Translations under genes and position numbers: made by a program | The notes under the pieces: model-generated | The model's input: only the letters and a program-made list of their open reading frames with translations | Told to the model about the DNA's origin: nothing | The model's database searches: none | Assembly: GCA_022747635.1 (NCBI GenBank) | Contig: JAKTNV010000193.1 | Location: forward strand, 387,358 to 451,357 | DNA: 64,000 bases | Reading direction: 5' to 3' | Source of the DNA: Hetaerina americana | Lineage: Eukaryota > Arthropoda > Insecta > Odonata > Calopterygidae | Shown: positions 42,769 through 56,700 of the stretch, one piece after another | Position numbering within the stretch: position 1 is the first letter of the stretch | Layout of the letters: each line of letters begins with the position of its first letter

Positions 42769-45070
42769 ATTTTATCAATATGAATGATACGCGTTTTCAT
42801 CAAGTGACGCACAGAGTCCATCTTATCGAGGCATCGTGATATATTCCGTTTAAAATAAGACCAGAAAGCCAGGGGCCACCGCAGACGAATCAATGATGTT
42901 ATCAAGGGACACTGTCGATTGCCGGAACGGGATCCGAGGACTTGACCTTTGAACTATGCACCGAGGTCCAGTCTAAACCAATGTGACCGGCATCACTCAG
43001 CAGAGAATGTCACTGTCTGATGCCGGAGTGAGACGGAGCGCAAACAGGACTCGATCTAATTTCACTCTTCAATCGTCGCCATTCTCTCGCTGGTCTATGA
43101 CGCGTGGGTCATTGCTGTCAAAATAAAACTATGCTTCGGCCAAAGGGAAAGGGAGTGAAAGGATCGACGGCAAATTCCCGTGACCAAGGAGAGCGGTCGC
43201 GTATAAACAAAGCATTTAGGGGACGGACGTCCGGAGACTAACGTGCACAGCGACATTTTGTCACATCTGATGCAGTTTTTGAAGAGTTTTTAGTTTATTT
43301 TATTTCCTCAAACCCTGACGATGACATCAACAAGGCTCGTCTTTCACTCAGGATTTTATTGATAAATAAAATTACGGTTTCTCTTTCGTCCGAATGATTC
43401 TCCGCAACCCGAAATGAGAATGAAAGGAAGAATTGGGCAAAGAGAAGACATGTGTATCTTCTTGAGTTTCCCTCACTCTCCATTTTGTGGCCGTGGGAGT
43501 GAAAAGAAAACGCTTGAATCCATCTCTTTGACAGTCAATCTTTCAAATTTGGTCACTCTTGTCCAGTCTCCCGATGAAAAGTGGATTTAGAACTATTTCC
43601 TCTATGTCGTAAGCAAACTCTCATAATTGATGCCGTCGTAAAAATCATTGTAATTCAGCTGGGTTGTGTCATATGATCTCCAGGGACCAACATCCTAAAT
43701 TAAGCAATAATATTGTTCTTTTTTTCTATTAAAACTGGTTTCAATAGCTTCGGAGACTTTGGTCAGCATTTTTTTTAAATGTTGATTCAATATTTTATAT
43801 GGTCGCTTACATGTTTCAACAGTTTGTTCAAGTATAATCAATAATAAATAATAATAATTTCTGGCTAGCTTGTCTGGAATTCAAGCGTGCCATTGCGGAT
43901 AATATTTTAAAGCGAGCAGATTTTCCACCTCGTTCCCTTGCTCCTTCGCTTCGAACGCGAAAAATGTCGCGACACCCGCGGACACACCCCCATCCACCAC
44001 ATGACTGACATCGGTGGAATGAGCCAGCCGAGACTCCTTAACTTTTTTGCCGAGCGAAGGAGGAGGAGGAGGGGGGAAAGGGAATCCAGCCATACACCAA
44101 GGCCGACGCGGCGAGAAAAGGTCGGCCGAAGATGGGAGGGCGGCGAAGGGGTGGGGGATTGGCGCGAGGAAAAAACCGACTCCTCGGAAATGCATGCAGA
44201 AGAGTACGCGGTCGACGCTGCTCCTTCTGCTCGTCTCAGAAAGATATATACACTTCTCCTCAGTGTCCCCTCCCCAACCTCCCAGCCTTCTGCCTTATCT
44301 CTTCAAGCCCCGACGATTTCGCACACCGAAGAAATAAAAAGGGCGGAGGGTGGAGGAGAGGGGAAGGTGGAGGAGGCCCTAATTGACCATTAACAAGTGT
44401 TAGCGATCAAGTCTTTTCTTCCCTCGTCTGCCTCGTTCTCATGGCGAGTAGCGGCAACCCGTCCGGAGACCTCCTGATGGTTCGCTTGAGACGAACACCG
44501 AGTGATTTATTCGCGTGGCGGGAGGGGGGGAAAAGAGAAGTTGGGGAGGTTATAATATCCGCCCAGTAGTCCGTCCACGGCTCGCGGCGTGACTCCTCGC
44601 CGGAGGGGGGAGAAAAAAAAGGGTGGCGGGTTGGGAGGTGATGGAAGGAGGGTGAGTGTCCGTGTGAAACCGACCCGATGCCATAATTCGTGATTAATTT
44701 CGGTTGGGGGAAGGGAGCCTTCCCCCCCATCCTACTAATTTGTCACGCCGTGGACGTGCGTTTCACTCACTCTCTCTCTCTCTGTCTCTCCCTCTGACGC
44801 CACCCCGCCGCAGCAAAAGGAATCATCGTCGTGAGACGTCGGCCAGACTGACAGTTCGACGGAACCGGAGTAGCGCGGCGGGGATTAATGTAACGAAAAA
44901 GCAACCTGTTTTCGCCGATTTCTTTTCCCCTTCAACGCGATGCACGACATCGCAGACACGTGCATGTCTCCGCTTTTTTTTATACGCCTCCCGGAGCGGC
45001 ATGAAGCGTTCTTAATTCATTGGATGGCTTTGAGGGAAGCTGCACCGTTGCAAAATTTCGTTTAAAGGTG
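42769..45070. other. AT-rich DNA then CpG-rich block; no gene called
   Basis: 43890-45060 is GC/CpG-rich with GA-rich runs (44060-44200, 44340-44380). The minus strand at about 42985-42905 has a very weak tRNA-like look. Confidence 0.45.
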
Positions 45071-47459
45071 AGCAGTGAAGTATGTGTCACTAAAGGACTG
45101 CAACCGGAGATACTATGTGAGGCAATTTAAATGTCTCGCACGCGGGAAGGTCAGGGAGCGCTTCTGAACCCACGTCGAATAATGGGATGAGTGAATTCCT
45201 CAATCTTGATTGGTGCGGAATGTTCGGGAATTTGAATTAAAATTCCTGCTCGACGAATTAGCGTCGCAGACCCTTCAATCACGTCCGTCTCATATCTTTA
45301 ACGCTCTATTTTTATAGTAAGCGAAAAATATTAATTGTAAGGGCCACTTTTTCTTTCTAGTAACCCAGAGGACAACCCTGACGTTGGAGTTCTTCCAAGC
45401 ACACCCTTGTTCTTTTATATTCTGCATACTTTTCTTAATATCCCCCTACGTCATAGCGGTACTGATCACTTTAACCGATGGAGGAGAGTCCGTTGTCAAT
45501 ACACTTATTACGCCGCGAGGGCCATTCTTGTTGGCCAAGGCCGGCGGAGCAAGTCGCGGTGACAGTCGCTACAGAGGGTTCACTTTAAAGTATTCGGTCA
45601 CTTCGCTCAATTCAAGTGGTGAGAAGATTGTGAGATTGTTCAGTAAGAAATTAACGTGGTCTCACAATTGATACCACTGTAAATGTCTCAGATATGCCTA
45701 TTATTGCGGCCACAATGCGTTACCTTACCAAAGAAAGGGTGCTGCGAAAATTCTGAAAAATTGCACCCAGCATTCCGAATAATCATTCGAAGGGTATTGT
45801 GATAAACAACCTTAGTTGTAGCAATAAAGGAAATTAGCTTTTCCATTTCATGAAGTAATTCAAATAAGTGCAAATTCAAAAAAAATATCGATATACCTCA
45901 GCGAGCATTCATAATTATGGATTAATTTAAAATTAAATTATTCACATAAGACGGTAAGTGCGTTAAAAATCGGATTTTTCAAAAGTCATAGTCTTCAAAG
46001 GTCATTTATAAGGAAAAATCAACGCAATGAAGAGAAAGCAGAAACTTAGAAATAAGACTGTAATCAGTGACTTTTATTGACGAGTGAGGGTTTATCCTGC
46101 CCGGTCCATAAATTTATGCATCAGTATAACAGTCCTTAGATACGCGTTTTGGGATTTCTCAACGCCAATGTTTTAGGGTGCACGCTAACTGATGCCCGAA
46201 TTCGGAAATTCGAATTTGTTTATAAAAATCTGAGAGAGAAAAAAATTAAAAACGAAGCCGTCAGTCCAACGCCACGGGTCGGAAGTAATACCGCTCCCAG
46301 GCTTAATATCGGCGGAGTTTACGGCCCGCACGATCCGGTGATAATCCATTAAAGGGTGCACACGACGCACTCGAATGTGCTCATCTGCGATGCATTCAAA
46401 ATATAGCAACAGCAAAGCGCCCCTCCACGCGGACTTAGGCCCGGAGAAGGGTTGCGCGGGTTCAATTTCTCCCCCTGCGTGTGTTTCTCCATCTCTCGCC
46501 CCCTCCAACCCCCCAACCCCAACTCACCCGCACACACACCCCCTTCCCCTCCCCCTATACCGTCCTCCAGACTCTCGGAATTCCGGGAATTAATTATCCC
46601 ATTACCACCATTATGCCCGGAGCACTTTTAAAAAGGAATCATTTCGGTGCTCGGGAGCGATTAGGGAGATTCGGAGAGGGGCGTCGACGCGACGGGGGTG
46701 AGTTCCCGGCGCCCCGCAGTCAATTCCTCCACGCGGCTCCCTCCTCCCGCGGCTAAATCGCTCTCGACGCCGAGATCCCGGGTGGCCTTTACAAGATACC
46801 ACGCCCCCGCCCCTCACGTGTTATAGGACGTAGTTAGGAGGCCAGGGGTATGACGATATATAGTATTGGGGGAAAGCGCACGGGATTGCGGGGGAGGAAA
46901 TCGAGGAAGTGCCGGGGTGGGCAGAGGAGGTGCCACCATAACGCTCCCGCGATGGTGTTTCTGACTTCTCCCGAGACACCCAAATCCTCTTTCTCGTCCC
47001 CCACCCTGCCCCCCCCGCTCTCCGGATCCCCCGAACACCCCTTCCTCTCCCGCCCTCCGCTCCCCGCGCGCGAATTTACTTTTCAATTTCACGCCCCGCC
47101 TGTCTCCTCCTCCTCCTCCCGTCCTCTCCCTCCCGCCTCCAGATCCCTCCAACACCGACCGCCTCCCTCTTCGCTCGCGAAAGCACCGAGACACACCCCC
47201 TTCACTTATATACCAACCACCCCTGCCCATTCATTTCGCGCCCCCCTCCCTCCCACCCGCTTCCACCACCCTTTTAGCCTCCCAACCATCCCCGGCACCC
47301 CCCGCCGTTCCGAACAACCTCCCCGCTCGTCATAATTTCACTCCTCCTTCCCACACTCCCCCATCTCTCTTGCCCCCCAGACACACTCACCGAAAAAGAG
47401 AGGATAAGCGGAATGTCGAATTAATAGATTGGGGGAAAAATTTAGTTTTTCCATTCCCG
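45070..47459. other. No gene; GC-rich block with pyrimidine tract
   Basis: 45070-46250 is mixed. 46260-47380 is GC/CpG-rich. About 46970-47380 is strongly C/T-biased on the plus strand, producing Pro/Ser-rich pseudo-frames. Confidence 0.5.
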
Positions 47460-47476
47460 CCCCTCGTATTATTGGT
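47460..47476 (+). repeat. Target-site duplication, left copy
   Basis: cccctcgtattattggt, identical to 47779-47795. It flanks the 3' tail of the minus-strand SINE. Confidence 0.85.
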
Positions 47477-47778
47477 AGTAGTAGTTTTGAGGGGAGGCGA
47501 CCGACAGCTAAGGTCATTTGCGCCATAGGGGATGGATAGGAAAGGATGAAGGGTGGAGAGAAACCCGGCGTCGGCATTAGCCTACTCTTTACGAAAGGCG
47601 CCAAGGGGTCCACAGTTTAACGTCCCATCCGACGGACGGCGTACTCACTCAAAGTGCCCTCCACAAAGCACCTCAAGTAGGGATCGAGATACCTCTGAAA
47701 AATATTCAACACCGCCGGGATTTGAACCCGCGCCCTCAGGGTGGGAAGCCAGTACGTTAGCCCCCGCACCATCTCGAT
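47477..47778 (-). mobile_element. SINE with tRNA-like head, apparently full length, flanked by 17-bp target-site duplication
   Basis: Read on the minus strand, the element starts ATCGAGATGGTGCGGGGGCTAACG, holds the tRNA-like B box GGTTCAAATCCCGGC, then a body with GGGACGTTAAACTGTGGACC and AATGCCGACGCCGGGTTT, and ends in AAAACTACTACT. It is flanked by the perfect 17-bp direct repeat cccctcgtattattggt (47460-47476 and 47779-47795), the signature of target-primed insertion. Length is about 302 bp. The intact duplication suggests a fairly recent insertion. Confidence 0.85.
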
Positions 47779-47795
47779 CCCCTCGTATTATTGGT
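47779..47795 (+). repeat. Target-site duplication, right copy
   Basis: cccctcgtattattggt, identical to 47460-47476. It flanks the 5' (tRNA-like) end of the minus-strand SINE. Confidence 0.85.
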
Positions 47796-50240
47796 TCGAG
47801 GTGATTCGATCCTCCGGCTTTGGCTAGTTTGCCAGCGAACACGTCAGATTTACCGGTTTTCCTTTGGTAAAGATAAAAAGGCTCCATTCACGAGGTCATT
47901 AGGGTTGCAATAGTAATTATTATTAAATAGTTGTTTGAAATAATCTTCAGAGATGAAGAATAATTTCAATTTTACGGGAAATTGTGGCGATCGAGTTAGT
48001 GATACGCAAACGAACTCCCTTATATTAATAGCATGCCGTTGACGCTTGGGCTATGGTAGTAATTCGCTCCCCATTAGTGCAATCACCGAAATCCGTTTTA
48101 TGTATATCTTCCCGAAAGCACCTTATCGTCATGCCACTGCTCTATTAACAACTCACATCATAGTATTTGTCTTTTACTAAAACTTAATGTTTTGTCTCTT
48201 TCACATAAACCGTAGACGCTTGGAATTTTCATTAAAACCGATTTTACGGAATGAATAATTCCACTTTTGTGCATGTTGTAAATCAGTTTTCTAGTTATTT
48301 AACTTTGGATTATGGACATGTTTAATGAACTTCACATTATTTATTTTATTTGAGGTATAGTGGCGATTAATGTGCATGTTTTACCCTAGTATTGGTAACT
48401 TGGTAACGTCTCTACGAGTTAGCACTTTCCCATCCCTTTCCTACCGCTATTACTCAATTGACAGAATAAATTCGCAAAAGTCCTTACTTTTAACTCCTTT
48501 CTATAATAACTGTTGAAATTACACATTTGGAGCCCGGCTCATTTTTTAGTCATACGCGCCTCATCCCGCAGGGTTCGCTGTTAATATTGGAGGTCGTTTT
48601 AGCAATGCTCTAGCACTTCAAATCTTTGACTTCATGGAATATCTGTGAATCATTTTAGTGCTATGTCAATTGCGAGCAGATGGCAAGTAGCTGACAACAA
48701 ATAGAGTCACTCATTATGAAGTTCACACTCTCAGGAATTCAGGAAAAAATAATTATAATATTTTCGATCGGGCCCACGTACAAAACTATTGATACATTAC
48801 GAATGATTAAATGAGGAAATAATGACTGCAATGTATTTTTTGTTTTGAAATTATACATTTCACATTCCATTCTTTGTGATAAAAGTAAGAAGAAAAGTTT
48901 GTATTATAAAATTAACTAATAGCTTAGCTTGTACTGTCCACCTATGTAACCATTTTAGCTCAACAGGCGTTGAAAAAATAAAAAATCTAATTTAAAAATT
49001 AAAATACCCATATCCAAGGAATGGATATCAATTAATTAAGATTTACAGCCATCGATACGATTACTTTATTAGTCCGCTCGTACGAAAAATGACCAAAAAT
49101 GATTTCATTTTTATGCTGGATTTACGTATCAATGGAGGGGATTGCAAACGAGGGTAGGATTGCAAAGGAAAGCATTATGAATTGCACTTTCCATTGTAGT
49201 GAAAGTGTCAGTGATAAAGCATTGGCATTGAAACACGCATGCGGTTGAAACATATAACCAGAGAGTACCATCTGTATTGTCTGTAAATTGTGTAATGGTA
49301 ATTATTTACATAAAGAATATCTTTGAAATTTAGGAATGAAATATGAAATAAGGAATGTTTGACAAATGTCATATTTTGCTCTTCCGGAAACAGTAGTAAT
49401 TTTTAGTCACTTTTTTCGTCATTGTGATTCAATAAGGTTTTGATGTGGAGTTATATTTATATTCTATATTAATTAAATCATATTGGACACTCCTACTCGG
49501 TTAAATACGCATCCGGAAAGAACCGACCATTTCCGAATTACTCCTCTCAGTCCGACCACTTTCACTTTTCCGTAAGCTTATACGCCACGCCCAGGGCGCG
49601 CTGTCTATAGGCATTGGTATTAATTGTGAAATTAACAGATGATAAAAGAAAAGGCTGACCGATTCTGACATCAATTGTTAAACAAATGGTAATAAAATCT
49701 TAATTTTTTAACCACGGTAACGCGTTACGTAAGCTCGGACGGCCAATCGAATTTAATCGATGCCCGCAAGAGTTTTGCTGTACTTGTGATAATTATGTGA
49801 AAATGTGGTGAAGTAATGTCGAATGAAAGTCGAATGTGGTGAAGTATTTTTTAAAAAATAGGCATGGAAAACCACCAGGTGTTCTTCAATCATGTTAATT
49901 GTGTGCTTCCGACGTGTCAGATGACAGATGTCAGATGAGCAAGCTCCGCAATCAGAAGAGTACAATAATTTTTCAAAACTTGTGCATCATCATTTTCTTC
50001 GTCGTGGGAATCAAATATTCAATTTCTGGCTTTATATGTTTTTTTTTACTTTTTACCCTGAGGGGTTGCCGTTTACTTCCACAATTTCACAATAGTTTCA
50101 CTCAAAAAAAAACAACATGCAAATGCCAAAAACGCGCCTCAAACTTCATGCATGGACGCACAATGATCTGCCTTGTTTCATTTTATTTATAATACATGTA
50201 TTTCTGCATTTTTCGCAGTGCATAGCTATCCGCCTTAACG
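47796..50240. other. AT-rich DNA, no gene seen
   Basis: No repeats or coding signals recognised. Confidence 0.55.
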
Positions 50241-53190
50241 ACGTCTAGATATTCCCCCGCCGGCTCAGGCAGTGAGGAAGATTTTTCCGGATGGTGCACC
50301 CAAGAAAAAAAATTCATATTCCCCCTCACCCTCATTCTCACACCCTAACCGAAGCGACACCCCTCTCCCCCCCCGGATACTTCTCCGTTTTCGACCCCCC
50401 TCGCCTCATCCTCTATTTCCTCTTCGGACTCCGTCCCCTATTTTCCAAGACTCCCCACATCCCTTCCCCTCCTTCTTCTCAATTCACCCCGAACCCCATT
50501 TCCGAATGACTCCCCTCGTTCCGACCACTCTCACTTTTCCAGAAGCGTTTAATATTCTCCACGCTTCACGGCGCGCTTAAATTTCTACCAATTACTTCGC
50601 TCCTCCTTCCCCTTCGCAACCCCTAACCCTCTACCCCTCCCCTCCCCCTAAAGGCTCCCTCCACGCACTTTAGCCGATGATATAAGGATCGCGTATGTGC
50701 GAGAATGACCTGTTGGTTGGGAGAAAAAAAGTGCACGAGCGAGAGCCGAGTGTGTGTGTTTTTTTTCCTTTCCCCGGCTCACTTGTCGAGTAAGGGGGAA
50801 AGTTCCGACTCTCGGCGCCCACAATTCGAGAGAGCCGTGGCATATCACGTATCCTGAGGCGGAGTGCTCTCCGCACGGTCGCTGTTGCCTCACCGCGGAG
50901 ATTTACATTTATTTGCACACGGTCGGAGAGAGGGTAGTGAGAGGGGGTCCTCTGGGTTGTGAGCCCTGCGCTCGTGGTCAAAATAACGTCCGAAGGGTCT
51001 CAAACCATTCAGGTACCTTCAACCGATTTTAATATGCACGAATATCAGCCTAGGCACGTGGAAAAACCATATTGTTTGTGACACTTTTGATGTAACGCCA
51101 TTCAATATCTGAAATAACGGACATCAGCAATCCATTACATTAATGGTATAATTGCAGTCAAAATTTAGCAGGGCATACAGATATGCTTTAGTTTTGCATA
51201 CACATTTTTGGTAATACTCAAAAATAGTGACTAAATCTTTATCCGTGATGCCATCCTTATTATTGATAAGTGCATTCCCCCTAGAGTACCTACCGACCTA
51301 CCTTATGCGTGGCGAAAAATAGAAAATAAAACACCAAGGGCATAGCGATAATTAATTTGCACGGTGGAAGAATTCGTAACTGAGAATGTGGTTACCGGTC
51401 ACTTTCCGTGGATTCAAACTCAAACAACCGATAATGTCGTCAAAACAAAATCACGGAGTTAACAAGTTCCAGGAAGATTCCTAATTATCTGGTAAAGAGT
51501 TCCCATATTTTCCTATTGGTAGCCAGAAACTTGCCATTAAGGTATCAACGAGTAGAGCACGTTCATCGTTATATTTTTATTTATTTTATTTATTTATCGA
51601 CTTAATTGGGCGAGGTTGAGACTAATAGTCCCTTCTTCCACCTTTTCCATATTTTTAAACAGAATGACATAAAAATGTATAGCTGCATATTTCGCTTATC
51701 CGTTATCCATAATCACAAAGCGCTTTTCGTGGAATACATAGGTGCCATACACAGTCGTGCAACTGAAAGAACGAACGATAACGCATTCTTGATTATTTTC
51801 AACTATCTCAAGAATTTATGTTGATATCGCGAAGAAAATGGAATATTTGCGGTGAGTCTGCCAAAAAATACATCCCGAGAAAGAAATGCAAATGATATTC
51901 CAAGTATTTCACCAAAATTATTATTTTCCTTGCCTTGTCTTTCACATGCTTGATTCACCATTCACCAGCTCACCCACTTGGAGATAAAAGAAGTTCACTT
52001 ATCGAAAAATATTACAGCTGCTCTAAAATGCGCCAGTTTTAAAAATGGCATGAGATTAGACAACCGTGGTGGAGAATCACAAAGCAATGACTAATTCATG
52101 GTGTGTATTACCAGAGTACATATTCATAGGCATTGATAAAGAGCGAATGAAATCATAAATATTAAATCAGCATGGTGAATGGAGAAGCAAAATCTACAGG
52201 TACCAGTTGCCCTTTCTGTTGTTAGGAAGCGATAAATTTGATTACGACCAAATAGAAACGTGGATTTGGATTAATTTATATCTGAGCAAATATGCACCGG
52301 AATCGTTCGTTGGTAGATCGCAATGATTTTCTAAAACTTTCCATCTCTAACACTTCCGCTCTTTCCCTCTCATTCGTGACTGCCCGTTTAATTGATCTTG
52401 ATACGCTGCCCGGTGCACTGATGAACTAAAGAATTTCAAGTTTTTCATCAAAATCGAGAAATTATTGCGTTGTAATGGGGAAGAGTACCTCTATCTCAAT
52501 CAATTAATATATAATTTAAATTTATTGTACAAATATGCCTTTCCGCTTGATTAAAAAAATCTCATTATTGTCTTTTGACTTCAGTTCGTACTATTTCCAG
52601 CCGCAATGAAGTTACCTACTGGTATCTCTCAAATGATTACGTTAAAAAATATGTACATCAAGAGTGAGGCTGTACATAAATCTCATGACTTGGGGAGATC
52701 AAATTGAAAATGGCTCTATTCCAATCTCTCTCAAAAAGGTGACCGTCATTTAATCAACACCTCATGTACTGGTCGAGCGTGTTCTTATATGCCTGAAGAA
52801 TGTCGTCTGACCGTGTTAAGTAGATCCTCATACTTAAATCACTCCAATTTCCTATTTAGAATTCTAGCTGATGAAATGGTATTTAAACGATTCGGAGGAG
52901 CGACGCAACCGTGAAACCGTCACGAACTTCCCCATAGAGAAATCACGCTGATCTCTTGGGTTGTCAATCTAACTTTCACAAGATTAACTAGAAATTTAAC
53001 TTAATCCTCCCATGTATGTCTATAACTTACGTTATTCCATTAGCGATTCTCAAGTGTTACACGTAAAAATTAATGACCATTTTGTTGCCTGACAATGATT
53101 CAGATTCATTGAAAATGGAATTATTCTCAAAAGCCACCACTCGAAGTGCGATCCCAGTCGTACAAAGAAATCCAACACCACAGGACGAGG
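50240..53190. other. GC block then AT-rich DNA; no gene called
   Basis: About 50310-50670 is C/T-rich and 50690-51020 is CpG-bearing. 51040-53190 is AT-rich with one candidate retroposon tail at 51.57-51.64 kb. Confidence 0.5.
51566..51640 (-). mobile_element. Possible 3' tail of a LINE or SINE with (AAAT)n end
   Basis: On the minus strand TCTCAACCTCGCCCAATTAA leads into GTCGATAAATAAATAAAATAAATAAAAATATAA, a retroposon-like tail. No coding remnant was recognised further upstream on that strand. Confidence 0.4.
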
Positions 53191-53652
53191 GGAGGGACCA
53201 TCCCCGCCTTCCTCCGTCTTCCCGTGCCCTCTGGATACGCCAATGAACTACAACAACATTCACCGATTTCGTCACTCACTATTCATTCGAATTGTGGCCA
53301 CGTCCCAGCCTCTTTAACGCGAAATTCTTGGAGCCTGCGGGGGAGGCGGGAAGAGTGTAAGTTGCGGAGATGTTGGTTGGACAGGGGAGAGGGGATGGGG
53401 TGGTGGTTTGAAAAATTCACCTAACATCGCGAAGATATGGCGAAAAAATTGGCAACATCGCTATTCCCTCCCTCCTCCGTCTTGCACACTTCCCAACCCG
53501 CCCCCGAGCTACCTTCCTGTGGGTGATGGGGAGTTTTTGTGGGAGGTGGGGATTGAGAGAAGGGGTTGTCAGGGAAATAAAAAAAGGAGAAAAGGGAGGC
53601 ATCGTTGGCTGTGAAGCAAGAGGGGGAGGAGGAAGAGGAAAAGTATATTATA

Positions 53653-53735
<83 letters not shown>

Positions 53736-56700
53736 CGATTCGGCAGAAAGAAAACCCAACACCCTGAAACTAGTACGACCCCCTTTCCCACACCACTAGA
53801 ACCAATCCCTTCACTCCTTCAAACTTCACCTCCTCCTCCCCCCACCAAAAACCCCCCATCCGTGAATCGAGTAAAAAAGGTCGTTATAACCCTTTTTAGC
53901 CTCTTTAGCATTCTCAGCGTAATCAATTGGCGTCGAGTTATTCTCTCTCTCTTTTCTCTCCTCCCCCTCTCCCAACTCTCCCCTTGGCACCCCTCCTCTC
54001 CATTCTCTCCATCTCGTAGATTGCCTGAAAGAGGGAGACCCCCACGCTCGCGGGTTGGAGCGAGAGGGAGAGAGAGAGACTGTTTATGTCGACCGTGTGC
54101 AAATTCTCTCCTTTTTAGCGCCGAGCCGATCCACCCTCGCCGCTGACACACCCCCGGCGACGCCGGCTTCTCGTTTCCTCGCTTCTTTTATATTTTGTCC
54201 CCCCCCCCTTTCCCCATTTTCTTTTTATTTCGGCGGAAGCGGCGAGGGTGCTTTTGGATGGCTACGCGAGCGTGTGCGTGCGTGATGTTCGCATGGGCGA
54301 CCGTCCCCGCGGTGATCGACACTGGGACTCCCCGGCGTCGCCGTTTCTGCAATATTGTGCGTGCGTAAGCATGCACGTGTATGAAATTCGACCGTCGGAA
54401 AAACACATGGATCGGTTTCAAATTGAGCTTTCTCCTTCGCGGGATGGTTCTAAAAACTCACCCGGAGAGGCGGGAGGGCTCGTTTGCTCTAACAATGTCT
54501 GGCTCTACGCCGGAGAATATATAATCATCCTACGGTTTAGTGGTTTGTCGTGAAGTCCATATAATGCGATTAGATGGTTTTAATTTTTCCGATGCTCGGA
54601 GAAAAATTTATGTGACCTATTAATCTTAATTCCAAAGCTTCAATTATGTTCGCTGGTTAGGTACACAACCATAAGTTTTCTTTGGAAAGGCCTTGATACT
54701 GCGAATACATATGAGCAATTTTTCGCCAGTGACATTGAAACCGAGATTCAGATTCCTTCCCAAAATATCCTGCATGAACTCTTTTGAACTAATTGAAATT
54801 TGAGGAAATAATTTGGGAGACTCTAGTAATTATTATCATTAATAAATAAAACCTTTTTGCCTAACGAGTGAATAACAGATTACAACTAATCATAATACTG
54901 TAGAAATGGTTCCAGGCATCCATTCACATGACATCGTCCAAATCTCAAATATGATTAGAGTGCAGAAACTGGTCCTCGATCGGACAAAGGTAGAAATTTT
55001 AGTGGAATAAATTTTCTCTTCGTTTCAGAGAAAAACTAGCTCGGAGGCACCATTGGAGATGTGAAAATGTGATAGTTTCCAAATTCTAGGCAATACAAGA
55101 TAGAATGCTCCCGCCCTATCCAAGGTCACTAGCATTCGAGTATTTGTTGCACTCTAAGATCGGCATTGAAACACACAATTGACAGCAAGATCAACATTAA
55201 CCAACAGAGGCACAAATTTAAATGAAATCATCTGTAAGTCGTTATATCCTGAAATATTTTAAGTCTCTGGTTTATAGTAACATGATTTAAAATAATATCT
55301 AGGTATCGTTGATTTGAGAGACCTATCCTTTCCACGGGTCTAAAGGGATTGGCTGATTTAGAAATGGGGAAATATAAAATTCTGTACCAACGCTCTTAAT
55401 TTATAACGCCATCATAAGCGGGCAAACTGTCTCGTTTACGGAGTTCCCTCTCTCCTAAATATTTTTGGTTGAGTCATTAGTTGTCTGTATACGAGTACGT
55501 TTCTCCGTGTACAGAAAAGGAATATTCACTGAGTTTTGGGATTCTTGGTACTCTTGAGAAAGAAGTTTACAAGCGCTATGATTAATTGCTGTCACACGAC
55601 TTGTCTTTATCCATGAGATCGTATTGTTGCCATCCTGCATTTACTTACGTATAACTGTACATTCGACGCGAGAAAAGGAACCCTATGTGTGAATTTCACA
55701 CGCCTCACTCATCAAACAAATCTAGGGGTCGATCATGCGGTTACAAACACATGCATACAGACATAATCACACACATACAGACACATTGATGGTCCATACA
55801 GTATGGTCATGAAGCTACACTAGAATACGTAGTACTGAAAATTATGCTTAAAATATCGCAATACGTCATAAAATATTCTGGTCAATAAGCAAATAGGAAA
55901 AGAAAAAATAAATTCATAATTTACTTAGTTCACAGACTTTGAATTAAAATTTTCCATTCTGAGTCTTAGAAAGAATGCCACTTTTGGTTGTTGGAATTAT
56001 TGAATAAATGACTAGTCCTAACATTTCGTGGTGTGCTCTAAAGAGGGTAATTTTTCAGACTTCCGTGATTTCGAGCATTTAACGGTATTCAGAATACAGG
56101 GTCATTCAGGGAATACAGGTTTCGTTCAGAACATAGGGTCACTTCAGGGATGCAAACGTAGCTTCAATAATGTGACAACGAATGGTTGTAGATGCAATGG
56201 TCCGACGATTCTCCCACATTAAGTAGAACGCTTTAGGAGGGAAGATGCTACACGGCGATGGAAACTTTGAGCCTCAATATGCTCAGCACTCAATAGAAAC
56301 CGTAACATAATCGAATCGCTGAAAAAGTCTTTGATCAAGGATAACTTTGCTGATGACCACTTAGTCAAGATGAAGATGCGTTGTGAAAGTTGAACATTCC
56401 AATAGGGCATAGCCATGCGAAGACTTAGTTGTGTAATTATCATCAATTCGTGCCGTTTATAATGCACTAATGACGCTCGTTTAATGCTGTTTGAATACTC
56501 GTACAAGAGTTTTAACCCAGTAAGGTTCACGAAATTATATTATTTAATCACCCAAGTTTGGTTGTTTTTGTACATTAAAGACGTGTAGATAGAATAAGCC
56601 ATTCGCGCTCAGTCTTTACTGAACGGAATACAATGTTAAGTCTGCGAGTGGTCACTAATTACGATTAACCTAAAGGACAAAGATCTAATAGCAGAAAACG

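Noticed and set aside
42905..42985. Minus-strand stretch with GGATCCCGTTCCGG resembling a B box
   Set aside because: No convincing A box or fold; too weak to list.
45384..45671. Small ORF starting with a hydrophobic, signal-like stretch
   Set aside because: Only the N-terminal hydrophobicity is suggestive; no family match, no splice or promoter context.
52793..52815. CCTGAAGAATGTCG resembling the start of the hammerhead-like motif
   Set aside because: No matching stem or GAAA block follows.
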